DNA from: SZUA-229 sp041589175
GTDB lineage: Bacteria; Pseudomonadota; Gammaproteobacteria; SZUA-229
Assembly: GCA_041589175.1 (NCBI GenBank)
Contig: JBFHWF010000030.1
Span: 1-25,059 of the forward strand
Length of the DNA stretch: 25,059 nucleotides
Reading direction: 5' to 3'
The translations under genes were made by a program, and so were the position numbers. The notes under the pieces were generated by a model. It did not search any database, was not told the origin of the DNA, and saw only the letters and a program-made list of their open reading frames with translations. The stretch's first letter is position 1. Every line of letters begins with the position of its first letter. This document shows, piece by piece, positions 17,614-24,756 of the stretch.

Positions 17614-17647
17614 AAAAAAGGCCATATCAAATGATATGGCCTTTTTT
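17614..17647. terminator. Strong bidirectional intrinsic terminator
   Basis: GGCCATATCA and TGATATGGCC form a perfect 10-bp stem around a short AA centre. It is flanked on the left by a run of A and on the right by six T, so each strand reads as a stem with a T-tail. It closes the moeA transcript on the plus strand and the histone H1-like transcript on the minus strand, about 42 bases past the stop of the latter. Confidence 0.9.
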
Positions 17648-17688
17648 ATTACCGCATAAGCGGTTGAAGCATATGCTTCATCGAAGCT

Positions 17689-18183
17689 TTACTTCTTACG
17701 AGCACGACGCTTCTTAGGCTTCAGCGACTTCTCAAGCTTGGATAACTGCTGCTTGGTCCACTTTTCAACGAACTTGGCAACAGCGGCTTCTTTGTTTTCA
17801 GCCATCTTGATCAGTGCAGCTTCGCGCTTGGCAGCAACTTTCAGCTCTTCACGTGCAGCTTTCAGGTCAGCCTGTACAGCAGAGACCTTGTCTTTCATTG
17901 CTTTTTTGGCTTCTGCAGCACGTTGAGCAGCAGCTTTACGCTTGGCTGCCATTTCTTTCTTCTTGGCTGCTGCAGCTTTACGCTTGGCTGCTGCGGCTTT
18001 TTTCTTTGCTGCGGCTGCAGCTTTTTTCTTTGCTGCTGCAGCTTTTTTCTTTGCTGCTGCGGCTTTCTTCTTAGCAGCTGCAGTTGACTTAGCGGCTACT
18101 TTTTTCTTTGCTACTTTTTTCTTAGTAGCAGGCTTCTTCTTTGCAACGGGTTTTTTTACAGCTTTTTTCTTTGGACGGGCCAT
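17689..18183 (-). CDS. Histone H1-like lysine/alanine-rich DNA-binding protein
   Basis: The 164-residue product is almost entirely Lys and Ala in its first 90 residues. It has a basic N-terminal tail (MARPKKKAVKKPVAKKK), then AAAAKKK heptads at about 35-85, a predicted helical or coiled-coil part at 90-150 with mixed charge, and a basic end (KPKKRRARKK). Such proteins resemble eukaryotic histone H1 tails and bacterial AlgP/Hc1-like proteins, and probably bind DNA without sequence preference; the specific role here is unknown. There is no signal peptide. An AGAGGA ribosome-binding site lies 9 bases ahead of the ATG, and a good promoter and a strong terminator flank the gene, so it is monocistronic and perhaps well expressed. 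Confidence 0.85.
   Translation of the reverse strand: MARPKKKAVKKPVAKKKPATKKKVAKKKVAAKSTAAAKKKAAAAKKKAAAAKKKAAAAAKKKAAAAKRKAAAAKKKEMAAKRKAAAQRAAEAKKAMKDKVSAVQADLKAAREELKVAAKREAALIKMAENKEAAVAKFVEKWTKQQLSKLEKSLKPKKRRARKK
17929..18081 (-). repeat. Tandem 21-base coding repeat in the H1-like gene
   Basis: About seven degenerate copies encode the AAAAKKK heptad, with one copy expanded by an extra alanine codon and others changed to KRK or KKKEM. Adjacent copies near 18000-18065 are nearly identical at the DNA level (GCTGCTGCAGCTTTTTTCTT type units). Copy number could vary by slippage or recombination. Confidence 0.8.
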
Positions 18184-18192
18184 TTTATTAAA

Positions 18193-18245
18193 TCCTCTTT
18201 GTCGGGTTAATGCACAGATTATAATTCTTATTTTTTGTTTTACAA
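18193..18245 (-). promoter_or_regulatory. Promoter and ribosome-binding site of the H1-like gene
   Basis: On the minus strand TTGTAA (complement of 18240-18245, 4 of 6) is followed after 16 bases by a perfect TATAAT (complement of 18218-18223). AGAGGA (complement of 18193-18198) then sits 9 bases ahead of the ATG. The leader is about 30 bases. AT-rich tracts upstream could act as UP elements. Confidence 0.65.
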
Positions 18246-18302
18246 ATAAATCAAGCGTTTAAAGTGCCTTTTTTTTAAAAAATTTAAGTTTTTTTGCTAA
18301 AA

Positions 18303-18328
18303 AAAACCTGGAACAGGGTCCAGGTTTT
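18303..18328. terminator. Bidirectional intrinsic terminator
   Basis: AAAACCTGGA at 18303-18312 pairs perfectly with TCCAGGTTTT at 18319-18328 around a 6-base loop. T-runs follow on both strands. On the minus strand it can end the TraF-like transcript, about 175 bases past that gene's stop. Confidence 0.8.
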
Positions 18329-18380
18329 AATTTTTTTGCCTTTTGAGCAATTTTTCACAAAGATTTCGTTACTTCATAAC

Positions 18381-18481
18381 GTAAAAAAACGACACGATTA
18401 ATAAACTCAATTCAAACGTTTTTATATGTTTTGATACACATTAAACCCGTTTTGAATTTATTAATCGGTCGAGTTTTTTAC
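18381..18481. repeat. Long imperfect inverted repeat downstream of the TraF-like gene
   Basis: The left arm (18381-18418) contains GTAAAAAAACGAC, CGATTAATAAA and TTCAAACG. The right arm (18448-18481), read on the other strand, gives GTAAAAAACTCGAC, CGATTAATAAA and TTCAAAACG in the same order. The arms of about 34-38 bases differ by small insertions and enclose a 29-base spacer. It may fold in the 3' untranslated RNA of the TraF-like gene, or be a remnant of a small mobile element. Confidence 0.55.
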
Positions 18482-18503
18482 GCTTCAAAGCGTTTTTTAA
18501 GTG

Positions 18504-19661
18504 CTAGAAACGGAAACCTGTCTGTACAAATGCGCCGAATGATGAATCTTCACCAACAACAACCGCCGCATCCAGGTGGAAACCTAACCATAGACCAATA
18601 CCGGCTGACAAAAGATCAGGATCATTTGAGCCACTCGCCATATTGGTCTGATAGCCGGCACGAAGCTGCATAATATTAAACAGATCAAACTCGGCACCCA
18701 GTGCAAGCATTTGTGAACCACTCTCCAGATGAACCGGATCAATTTCGGTTAGATCCATATCCGCTGCCAGCGTTACAAAACCCGCATCGAAGGCAACACC
18801 CGCACGAAGATGGGTATCAAAATCGATTTTTCGGCCCGATGCCATGGTTTTCGTTTCTGAAAGCAGGTTTTTTGCCACAACACCAACGCGAAGTGTATCA
18901 ATCACATTCAGTGTTACACCGGCATCGATAGTGGTGAAACTGCCAAGATCTTCTGTATCACGGTCAACAACGTCTTCGATATCGGAGTTTTCAATGATCA
19001 CCACTTCTTCTATCGCTTCCACCGTTACCAGACGAGGCGTGATACCAAATGATACCTGCATACCCGCCAGTGAGATGTCGGTGCCGATGGGAATACCGAT
19101 TTCCGTTGTCAGTACGCCAAGCGCATCAACGGTTGCAGTTGGATTATCGATATCAGGGTCGAGTAAACTAACTGGCACATTAATATTCGTCAGGCCCGCT
19201 GATACAATTGCATTACCGCGGGCAGTGATGCCAACGGTATAATCATCACCGGAATACACAAATGCCAGATTCGGTGTTGCTGCGGCTATCACACTCGAAT
19301 TATTCAGCCCATTCAATATACTTGCCTGGCTTTGTAGTGCATTAACACGCGTTGAAATTGGGTTCGCGGTATTATTCACAATGTTTTCCAGGTCCTGGAA
19401 GTCATCCACACTGTCGATCACTTCACCGTTATCAATCGCCTGAACGCCAATTGCCGGTAACAACATAGCAAAGGTATCATCGGACTCGTTAACGGATAAC
19501 ATACCCGGATTGGAAAGCGCAGCCGTTGTGATTCCGCCGGTTGCGACACTAACATTACCCATGGCAACCGATCGCGCATCGTAATAGCCATAAGGCAATG
19601 CCTGAACATTCGTAATACTCGCTGCCAGCAAGCCTGCAGTAATTAGACTCCGCTTATACAT
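18504..19661 (-). CDS. TraF-family outer-membrane beta-barrel protein
   Basis: The 385-residue product has a signal peptide (MYKRSLITAGLLAASITNVQA, cleavage near residue 21). It continues with YYDARSVAMGNVSVATGG and SNPGML, the opening of the TraF_2 family, which is named after an F-plasmid transfer protein but found widely on chromosomes. The C-terminal half alternates hydrophobic and polar residues as in membrane strands and ends VQTGFRF, with the terminal phenylalanine of outer-membrane barrels. A possible coiled or linker part lies at about 75-125. No conjugation genes are nearby, so a role in plasmid transfer is unlikely; relation to FadL-like transporters is possible. A GGTGGAG ribosome-binding site sits 8 bases ahead of the ATG. 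Confidence 0.8.
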   Translation of the reverse strand: MYKRSLITAGLLAASITNVQALPYGYYDARSVAMGNVSVATGGITTAALSNPGMLSVNESDDTFAMLLPAIGVQAIDNGEVIDSVDDFQDLENIVNNTANPISTRVNALQSQASILNGLNNSSVIAAATPNLAFVYSGDDYTVGITARGNAIVSAGLTNINVPVSLLDPDIDNPTATVDALGVLTTEIGIPIGTDISLAGMQVSFGITPRLVTVEAIEEVVIIENSDIEDVVDRDTEDLGSFTTIDAGVTLNVIDTLRVGVVAKNLLSETKTMASGRKIDFDTHLRAGVAFDAGFVTLAADMDLTEIDPVHLESGSQMLALGAEFDLFNIMQLRAGYQTNMASGSNDPDLLSAGIGLWLGFHLDAAVVVGEDSSFGAFVQTGFRF

Positions 19662-19735
19662 AAGGATTCTCCACCTGTTTTAATAATTCAACCAGTCAAA
19701 AGTCTATATCATATCCCTTATAAAACAAGGTGACA

Positions 19736-19768
19736 TTGACATGTGCTGACTCATTAGATGTATATAAT
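19736..19768 (+). promoter_or_regulatory. Promoter elements ahead of the RDD gene
   Basis: A perfect TTGACA at 19736-19741 and a perfect TATAAT at 19763-19768 are separated by 21 bases, longer than the usual 16-18. The TATAAT may work with another, weaker upstream element. Transcription would begin near 19775, which rules out the in-frame start at 19730 and favours the ATG at 19826. Confidence 0.45.
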
Positions 19769-19825
19769 GAAGAATTTTGTGTAATCCGTTACAATTTTGC
19801 CCCGATAATCCAGCAGGAAAGAAAC

Positions 19826-20287
19826 ATGACAGCGACTAGAGCCGGCCTTGTAAAACGTTTGATGGCCATTCTTTATGATGCGTTATTATTACTCGCGCTG
19901 CTTTTCATTGTGGGCATTATCGTCAGCACTCTGTCCACGTTTATGGTCAATGATGGCAATGCGATAACTGAAGATCATACCTTCTATCGCTTTCATCAGA
20001 TCGTCGTGCTCGGAAGTTTATTACTCACCGGGCTAGGCTTTTTTGGCTGGTTCTGGACACATGGTGGCCAGACGCTGGGCATGCGCACCTGGCGAATACA
20101 GATGGTCGATGAAAATCTACAGCCCATTGGCTGGCGCATCGCAACTATCCACTTTTTTGCCTCTATTCTGTCCTGGATGCTGTTTGGATTGGGTTACCTG
20201 TGGTGCCTGATCGATTCAGATCGTCGCTGCCTGCATGACCGAATTTCCGGCGTGCAACTGTTACAACTTGAAAAAAAGAAGTCGTGA
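19826..20287 (+). CDS. RDD family membrane protein
   Basis: The 153-residue product starts at the ATG at 19826, which has AGGAAAG about 5-8 bases upstream. The frame is open back to 19730, but that part contains the promoter. The family signature is visible: Arg11 and Asp18 in KRLMAILYDALLL, and the later GGQTLGMRTWRIQMVDENLQ, then LIDSDRRCLHDRISG (129-142). Membrane segments lie at about 15-36, 57-77 and 105-129. RDD proteins are inner-membrane proteins; a few act in ion exchange, but most are uncharacterised. The gene converges on lptG with only 3 bases between the stop codons. Confidence 0.9.
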   Translation: MTATRAGLVKRLMAILYDALLLLALLFIVGIIVSTLSTFMVNDGNAITEDHTFYRFHQIVVLGSLLLTGLGFFGWFWTHGGQTLGMRTWRIQMVDENLQPIGWRIATIHFFASILSWMLFGLGYLWCLIDSDRRCLHDRISGVQLLQLEKKKS

Positions 20288-20290
20288 GAT

Positions 20291-21355
20291 CTAGTGAATA
20301 CGCCGGATTGCAAACAGGCTTGCCATGGCGACCATAATGACCGGTACCGAGGCACTCAGGAAAGGGTGGATTTCATAAACCTGTCCCAGGTGATTCATGG
20401 TGCGATTGACCAGGAAAAAACCGATACCCAGCAACAGGCCGATTAACATCCGGCTTCCGGCTCCTGCTGAACGCTGTGAACCAAATACAAAGGGCAATGC
20501 AATCAGTAGCATTACCAGACTGGAAAGCGGGGTAAATACCTTAATCCAGAATGCCAGCTGATAATGGCTCGATGCCAGATCATTTTTCTGAAGATAGTCA
20601 CTGTATTTAAGCAGGTCTATAGCTGACATATTTTCCGGCTTTACACTAATAACATTGAAAAGCTCGGGATTAAATAACGTCTGCCATTCTTCCTGCTGCA
20701 ACTGCCGGCTCTCAACCTTACCGTTATTGAATTCAGTCTGCCGAATATTCTGCAAATACCAGACGCCGTCGCGATAATAGGCTGACTCAGCACGAGTCAC
20801 TCGTTTTAGTTGCTGCAAGCCATCCAGCTCATATACATTAACCTGCCCCAGATTCATGCCTGGGTACACCTGGCTGACATAAAGAAAACGCTGTGCATCT
20901 CGCGCCCAGAAACCACCCTGGCCTCCCAGACTTATCGTCTGCTGCAATTCCTTCGCTCTCATCGTCTGTGCATATCGCTCACTCATGGGTACGATGACTT
21001 CACCCACAAAGGCCACAAACAGTAACAGTATAAAACCCGATTTGAGCACCGAGAAAACAATCCGCATTATCGACACGCCCGCTGCGCGCATAACCGTAAG
21101 CTCACTGTTCGATGCCAGTGTTCCCAGGCTTAACAGGCTGCCAATTAAAACCGCCGTGGGGAACATTTCATACAATCGACGGGGCAAGCTTAAGCCAACA
21201 AATGCCGCTGCCTTGAGCGCGCTATATTGGCCCTTGCCTACATCATCCAGCTCAGAAACAAAATCAACAAATGCCAGTAACGCGGCGAGCACCAGCAACA
21301 CCATTAATGTGCCACTAATGACAGTACGTGCGATATATCGATCTAGCAGCCTCAT
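20291..21355 (-). CDS. lptG: LPS export ABC transporter permease LptG
   Basis: The 354-residue product begins MRLLDRYIARTVISGTLMVLLVLAALLAFVDFV split around residues 1-33. It continues with the conserved LPRRLYEMFPTAVLIGSLLSLG and LASNSELTVMRAAGVS blocks of the LptF/LptG family. The central 200 or so residues form the periplasmic jellyroll domain, and the C-terminal part has three more membrane segments (about 265-350). With LptF and the LptB ATPase it extracts LPS from the inner membrane and passes it to LptC. The ATG at 21355 overlaps the lptF stop by 4 bases, so I use it although the frame is open further upstream inside lptF. Confidence 0.95.
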   Translation of the reverse strand: MRLLDRYIARTVISGTLMVLLVLAALLAFVDFVSELDDVGKGQYSALKAAAFVGLSLPRRLYEMFPTAVLIGSLLSLGTLASNSELTVMRAAGVSIMRIVFSVLKSGFILLLFVAFVGEVIVPMSERYAQTMRAKELQQTISLGGQGGFWARDAQRFLYVSQVYPGMNLGQVNVYELDGLQQLKRVTRAESAYYRDGVWYLQNIRQTEFNNGKVESRQLQQEEWQTLFNPELFNVISVKPENMSAIDLLKYSDYLQKNDLASSHYQLAFWIKVFTPLSSLVMLLIALPFVFGSQRSAGAGSRMLIGLLLGIGFFLVNRTMNHLGQVYEIHPFLSASVPVIMVAMASLFAIRRIH

Positions 21356-22488
21356 ACGCTTACCTGCTTTTGCTGCCAGCGTCGTAAATATTGAATAAAG
21401 CCACCGCCTCGGCGCATCCACCAGTAAATCACAAGCAATAGCACGATGCCATGAACCCACCAGATACCTAACCAGCGAGGTACCTGCCCACTCTCCATCC
21501 AGGTTTGACCGACCCCTAGCAGATTGGAATAAATCAGGTAAATCAGTATGGCTAATCCCAGCTTTGAAAAACGCCCCTTGCGCGGCGTCGTATAGCTCAG
21601 TGGCAGAGCCAGCATCGCCAGTAACAGTGCCGCCACGGGTAATGAAAGGCGCCAGTGTAACTCCGCATGATAATCGGCACGCTCCGACTGCCATAGTGTG
21701 AGACTGTCGAGCGCCTTTTTAGGACTCAGCTTCTGGTTTTGTTCTTCTTCCGGCAGATACACTCCTTTGCGCTGGTACTCAGTAATGCGGAAATCTGACT
21801 GCCCGGGTTGCCCCTCGTAATGTTGCCCTGCTTCAAACAGGATAAAGTGACGTCCCTGGCTATCACGATAACGACTGGCTCGACTGGCCGACTCGATATG
21901 ATCCAGTGCAACCTGGCCTGGCTGTTGTTCAATAGACTGGTGTAAAAACACATTTTTCATGGATTTGCCATCATCAGACTGCTGTTGCAGAAACATAATG
22001 GCATCGCCTTTGCGGGATTCATTGAAGCGCCCTGCAATCAGGCCACTTAACTCCGAACGATTTTCAATATCTGCCTTCAGGTTTTCTGCCTGCTGGGAAA
22101 TCCAGGGCATAACCGACAGCGTCAGGTAGGCCAGCAGGGCAATTACCGGCAGGCTCACCATGAATAACGGGCGGTAAAGTCGCCCCAGCCCGATACCACA
22201 GGCCCCCATGGCAGCCATTTCATTGTCTTTATACAGACGACTAAAGCTCAGCAGCACACCCAGGTAGAGGCTCAGCGGGATAAGTAATATCAGGTATCGT
22301 GCACCGGTAAACATCAGCATTGGCCAGACTGCATCACTGGGAATTGCACCTTCTGCTGCCTTACCCAGCAGCCGTGCCAGTGTGCCACTTAATAGAATAA
22401 GCATTAGCACCAGAGTGACCGCTAGTGTCGTTAGAAGCAGCTCTCGGGACACATAACGATCAAGGATCGTAAAGCGAGATGTCAACAT
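21352..22488 (-). CDS. lptF: LPS export ABC transporter permease LptF
   Basis: The 378-residue product has the LptF opening: FTILDRYVSRELLLTT, LSGTLARLLGKAAEGAIP, LILLIPLSLYLGVLLSFSRLY and NEMAAMGACGIG. A periplasmic domain at about 115-260 and three C-terminal membrane segments follow. The start is uncertain. ATG at 22488 has GGA 5 bases upstream and fits the family length; ATG at 22512 adds eight residues, and a TTG at 22563 is unlikely. A possible -10 (TAGAAT, complement of 22529-22534) would leave almost no leader for the 22512 start. It is co-transcribed with lptG and divergent from pepA, a common gammaproteobacterial arrangement. Confidence 0.94.
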   Translation of the reverse strand: MLTSRFTILDRYVSRELLLTTLAVTLVLMLILLSGTLARLLGKAAEGAIPSDAVWPMLMFTGARYLILLIPLSLYLGVLLSFSRLYKDNEMAAMGACGIGLGRLYRPLFMVSLPVIALLAYLTLSVMPWISQQAENLKADIENRSELSGLIAGRFNESRKGDAIMFLQQQSDDGKSMKNVFLHQSIEQQPGQVALDHIESASRASRYRDSQGRHFILFEAGQHYEGQPGQSDFRITEYQRKGVYLPEEEQNQKLSPKKALDSLTLWQSERADYHAELHWRLSLPVAALLLAMLALPLSYTTPRKGRFSKLGLAILIYLIYSNLLGVGQTWMESGQVPRWLGIWWVHGIVLLLVIYWWMRRGGGFIQYLRRWQQKQVSV

Positions 22489-22563
22489 GCGGGTCCGGTA
22501 GGCCTCTGCCATAATAATGAAAGACTCTATTCTACCGTATGTCGGCTGAATATCACGTGACAA

Positions 22564-22798
22564 TCTGACAACTCACCTTAGATTTAATTCACTCACATAC
22601 CTGATAATTCGTTTTTTTAAAAAAAATCGTGTTTTTACCAAATTAAACTACCGTCCTTGCCAAGTATTGACTAAAATTCTCAATTATTTTACTTGCTTAG
22701 CCATTCTTTACCGCTGGCCAGGCAGGTTCTGGTTTATTTTTAAGCACCCATTCTTTAGCGGGGTGCGTTGATTTGTTTGAATTTTAAATGGAGCAACA
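22564..22798. promoter_or_regulatory. Divergent lptF-pepA regulatory region
   Basis: This 235-base AT-rich gap must contain promoters for both directions. A T7-A8 tract at 22612-22626 forms a near-palindrome and may bend DNA. TTGACT lies at about 22667-22672 on the plus strand, but I see no convincing -10 at the standard distance. The pepA ribosome-binding site GGAG at 22790-22793 lies 5 bases ahead of its ATG. Confidence 0.4.
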
Positions 22799-24298
22799 AT
22801 GGAATTTTCGGTTAAAAGTGGTAGCCCAGAGAAACAACGTATTTCCTGTGTTGCAGTCGGTGTTTTCGAATCCCGCAAGCTGTCGCCATCGGCACAGATT
22901 CTCGATGAGGCCAGTGGCGGCTATATTTCTAACCTGATTCGCCGTGGTGAGTGCGAAGGCAAGCTGGGGCAGACCCTGTTATTGCATAGCGTACCGAATA
23001 CCCTGTGTGATCGTATCTTGCTGATCGGCTGTGGTCGTGAAAAGCATTTTGATATCAAGGCCTTCCAGAAAGCCAATAGTGTCGTTGCGACCTTCCTCGA
23101 TGACCGCGGTGCAACTGAACTGTTTTCCTGTATTACCGAGCTGAATGTTAAAAATCGCGATTCCGCCTGGAAAGTCAGCCATGCGGTTCAGGCCACTGAA
23201 GATGCCATGTATCGCTTTGACCAGCTGAAAAGCAAAAAGGAAAACACCCGTCGCCCACTGCGCAAGGTAATATTCAGTGTGCCCAGCCGCCGTGAACTTC
23301 CTGAAGGTGAAAAAGCGGTACGCGAGGGTATGGCGATTTCATCTGGCATAAAATTAACCCGTGACCTGGCAAACCTGCCCGGTAACATCTGCACCCCAAC
23401 CTACCTGGCCGAACAGGCAAAAGCCCTGGAGAAAACCCATCGAAACTTCAAAACGGAAGTTCTCGAAGAAGCCGACATGGAAAAACTGGGCATGGGTTCT
23501 CTGCTTTCCGTTTCCCGTGGCTCACGTCAGCCAGCCAAGCTTATCACCATGGAGCATAAGGGCGGCAATGCCGACCAGAAACCTATTGTACTGGTAGGTA
23601 AGGGCGTCACCTTCGATTCCGGTGGCATCAGTATCAAACCCGGTGCGGCCATGGATGAAATGAAATTCGACATGTGTGGTGCAGCCAGCGTGCTCGGTGT
23701 TATGAGCGCAGTTGCCGACCTGCAACTGCCCTTCAATGTTGTGGGCATTGTACCCGCGACGGAAAACCTGCCCGACGGTCTGGCCACCAAACCCGGTGAT
23801 ATCGTCACCAGCATGTCTGGTCTGACGATAGAAATCCTGAACACCGATGCAGAAGGTCGACTAATTCTGTGTGATGCGCTGACTTATGCACAGAAGTACG
23901 ATCCTGATGTCGTCATTGATATTGCAACCCTCACTGGCGCATGCATCGTTGCACTGGGGAACCACCCTGCCGGGCTACTGGGTAATCATAATCCGCTGAT
24001 CAACGATCTGTTAAATGCCGGGCGCGATTCCGGCGACCGCTGCTGGGAATTACCACTGTGGGATGACTATCAGGAACAGCTCGACAGTAACTTCGCTGAT
24101 ATTGCCAATATCGGTGGCCGTGAGGCGGGTACGATTACCGCCGCCTGCTTCCTCTCACGCTTTACCAAAAAGTATCGCTGGGCCCACCTGGATATTGCCG
24201 GTGTCGCCTGGAAATCCGGTAAAGCCAAAGGCGCAACCGGACGCCCTGTACCGCTACTGATGCAATATCTGTTTGACCGTATCGAGGCTAATAAATAA
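22799..24298 (+). CDS. pepA: Leucyl aminopeptidase PepA (cytosol aminopeptidase, M17)
   Basis: The 499-residue product is full length. The C-terminal catalytic domain carries the two-metal site: Lys268 and Asp273 in VGKGVTFDSGG, Asp291 in MKFDMCGAA, and Asp350 and Glu352 in the NTDAEGRL signature, with Arg354 as catalytic arginine. These are each two positions below the E. coli numbering. It cleaves N-terminal residues from peptides in the cytoplasm as a hexamer. E. coli PepA also binds DNA in carAB control and ColE1 dimer resolution with XerCD; whether this one does is not visible. It starts the rightward operon; holC follows 5 bases after its stop. Confidence 0.97.
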   Translation: MEFSVKSGSPEKQRISCVAVGVFESRKLSPSAQILDEASGGYISNLIRRGECEGKLGQTLLLHSVPNTLCDRILLIGCGREKHFDIKAFQKANSVVATFLDDRGATELFSCITELNVKNRDSAWKVSHAVQATEDAMYRFDQLKSKKENTRRPLRKVIFSVPSRRELPEGEKAVREGMAISSGIKLTRDLANLPGNICTPTYLAEQAKALEKTHRNFKTEVLEEADMEKLGMGSLLSVSRGSRQPAKLITMEHKGGNADQKPIVLVGKGVTFDSGGISIKPGAAMDEMKFDMCGAASVLGVMSAVADLQLPFNVVGIVPATENLPDGLATKPGDIVTSMSGLTIEILNTDAEGRLILCDALTYAQKYDPDVVIDIATLTGACIVALGNHPAGLLGNHNPLINDLLNAGRDSGDRCWELPLWDDYQEQLDSNFADIANIGGREAGTITAACFLSRFTKKYRWAHLDIAGVAWKSGKAKGATGRPVPLLMQYLFDRIEANK

Positions 24299-24303
24299 AT
24301 TAT

Positions 24304-24756
24304 ATGCACGTCGATTTTTACATACTGCCCGACAATCAGCTTATAAGCCTGCAGCAATACGCCTGCAGGCTGGCAGAGTCGAACTGGCAGCAGGGTCAGC
24401 GTGTACTGATTCAGACAAGTGATGCCTCTGAAAGTAAACAGCTGGACGAGCTGCTGTGGAACCTGCAGGAAAACAGTTTTATTCCCCATGGCATAGCCAG
24501 CCTGGAACCGGTCGATGAGCAGCAACCCATCCTGATCAGCCACCAGCCCGTAAATACATCCACATTTGACACCCTGATCAACCTTTCCGATCAGGCTATT
24601 GAAGTTGAACAGCCTACAGCATCAAAAAAACTGTACGAGGTTCTGAACCAGGAAGAGCAACGCAAACAGCTGGCACGCATACATTACAAGATATACCGTG
24701 AACGAGGTTACAGCCTCGAACACCATACCCTGGAGGCCGATGATGCCAAAATCTGA
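24304..24756 (+). CDS. holC: DNA polymerase III subunit chi
   Basis: The 150-residue product matches HolC: MHVDFYILPD at the start, ACRLAESNWQQGQRVLIQT, the diagnostic LDELLWNLQENSFIPHG near residues 48-64, and FDTLINLSDQ near 107-116. Chi joins the clamp loader through psi and binds SSB. The C-terminal 30 residues are charged and look like a family-specific tail. pepA-holC followed by valS is a widespread order; here another reading frame starts 14 bases before the holC stop. Confidence 0.93.
   Translation: MHVDFYILPDNQLISLQQYACRLAESNWQQGQRVLIQTSDASESKQLDELLWNLQENSFIPHGIASLEPVDEQQPILISHQPVNTSTFDTLINLSDQAIEVEQPTASKKLYEVLNQEEQRKQLARIHYKIYRERGYSLEHHTLEADDAKI

Larger units (their letters stand above)
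18184..18503. other. Intergenic region between the H1-like and TraF-like genes
   Basis: These 320 very AT-rich bases hold the H1-like promoter (18218-18245), a bidirectional hairpin terminator (18303-18328) and a long imperfect inverted repeat (18381-18481). A short plus-strand stem, ACGCT/AGCGT with a T-run near 18480-18500, also lies here although no plus-strand gene precedes it. I see no open frame worth calling. Confidence 0.5.

Noticed and set aside
17929..18081. A CRISPR-like array
   Set aside because: The repeats are directly adjacent 21-base coding units with no spacers.
17814..18262. Plus-strand open frames of 86 and 106 codons opposite the H1-like gene
   Set aside because: They are rich in Leu or in Ala and Phe only because they read the Ala/Lys repeats backwards; the minus-strand gene has the promoter and ribosome-binding site.
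21356..21694. An upstream extension of lptG
   Set aside because: It lies inside lptF in another frame. The ATG at 21355 gives the usual LptG start and a 4-base overlap.
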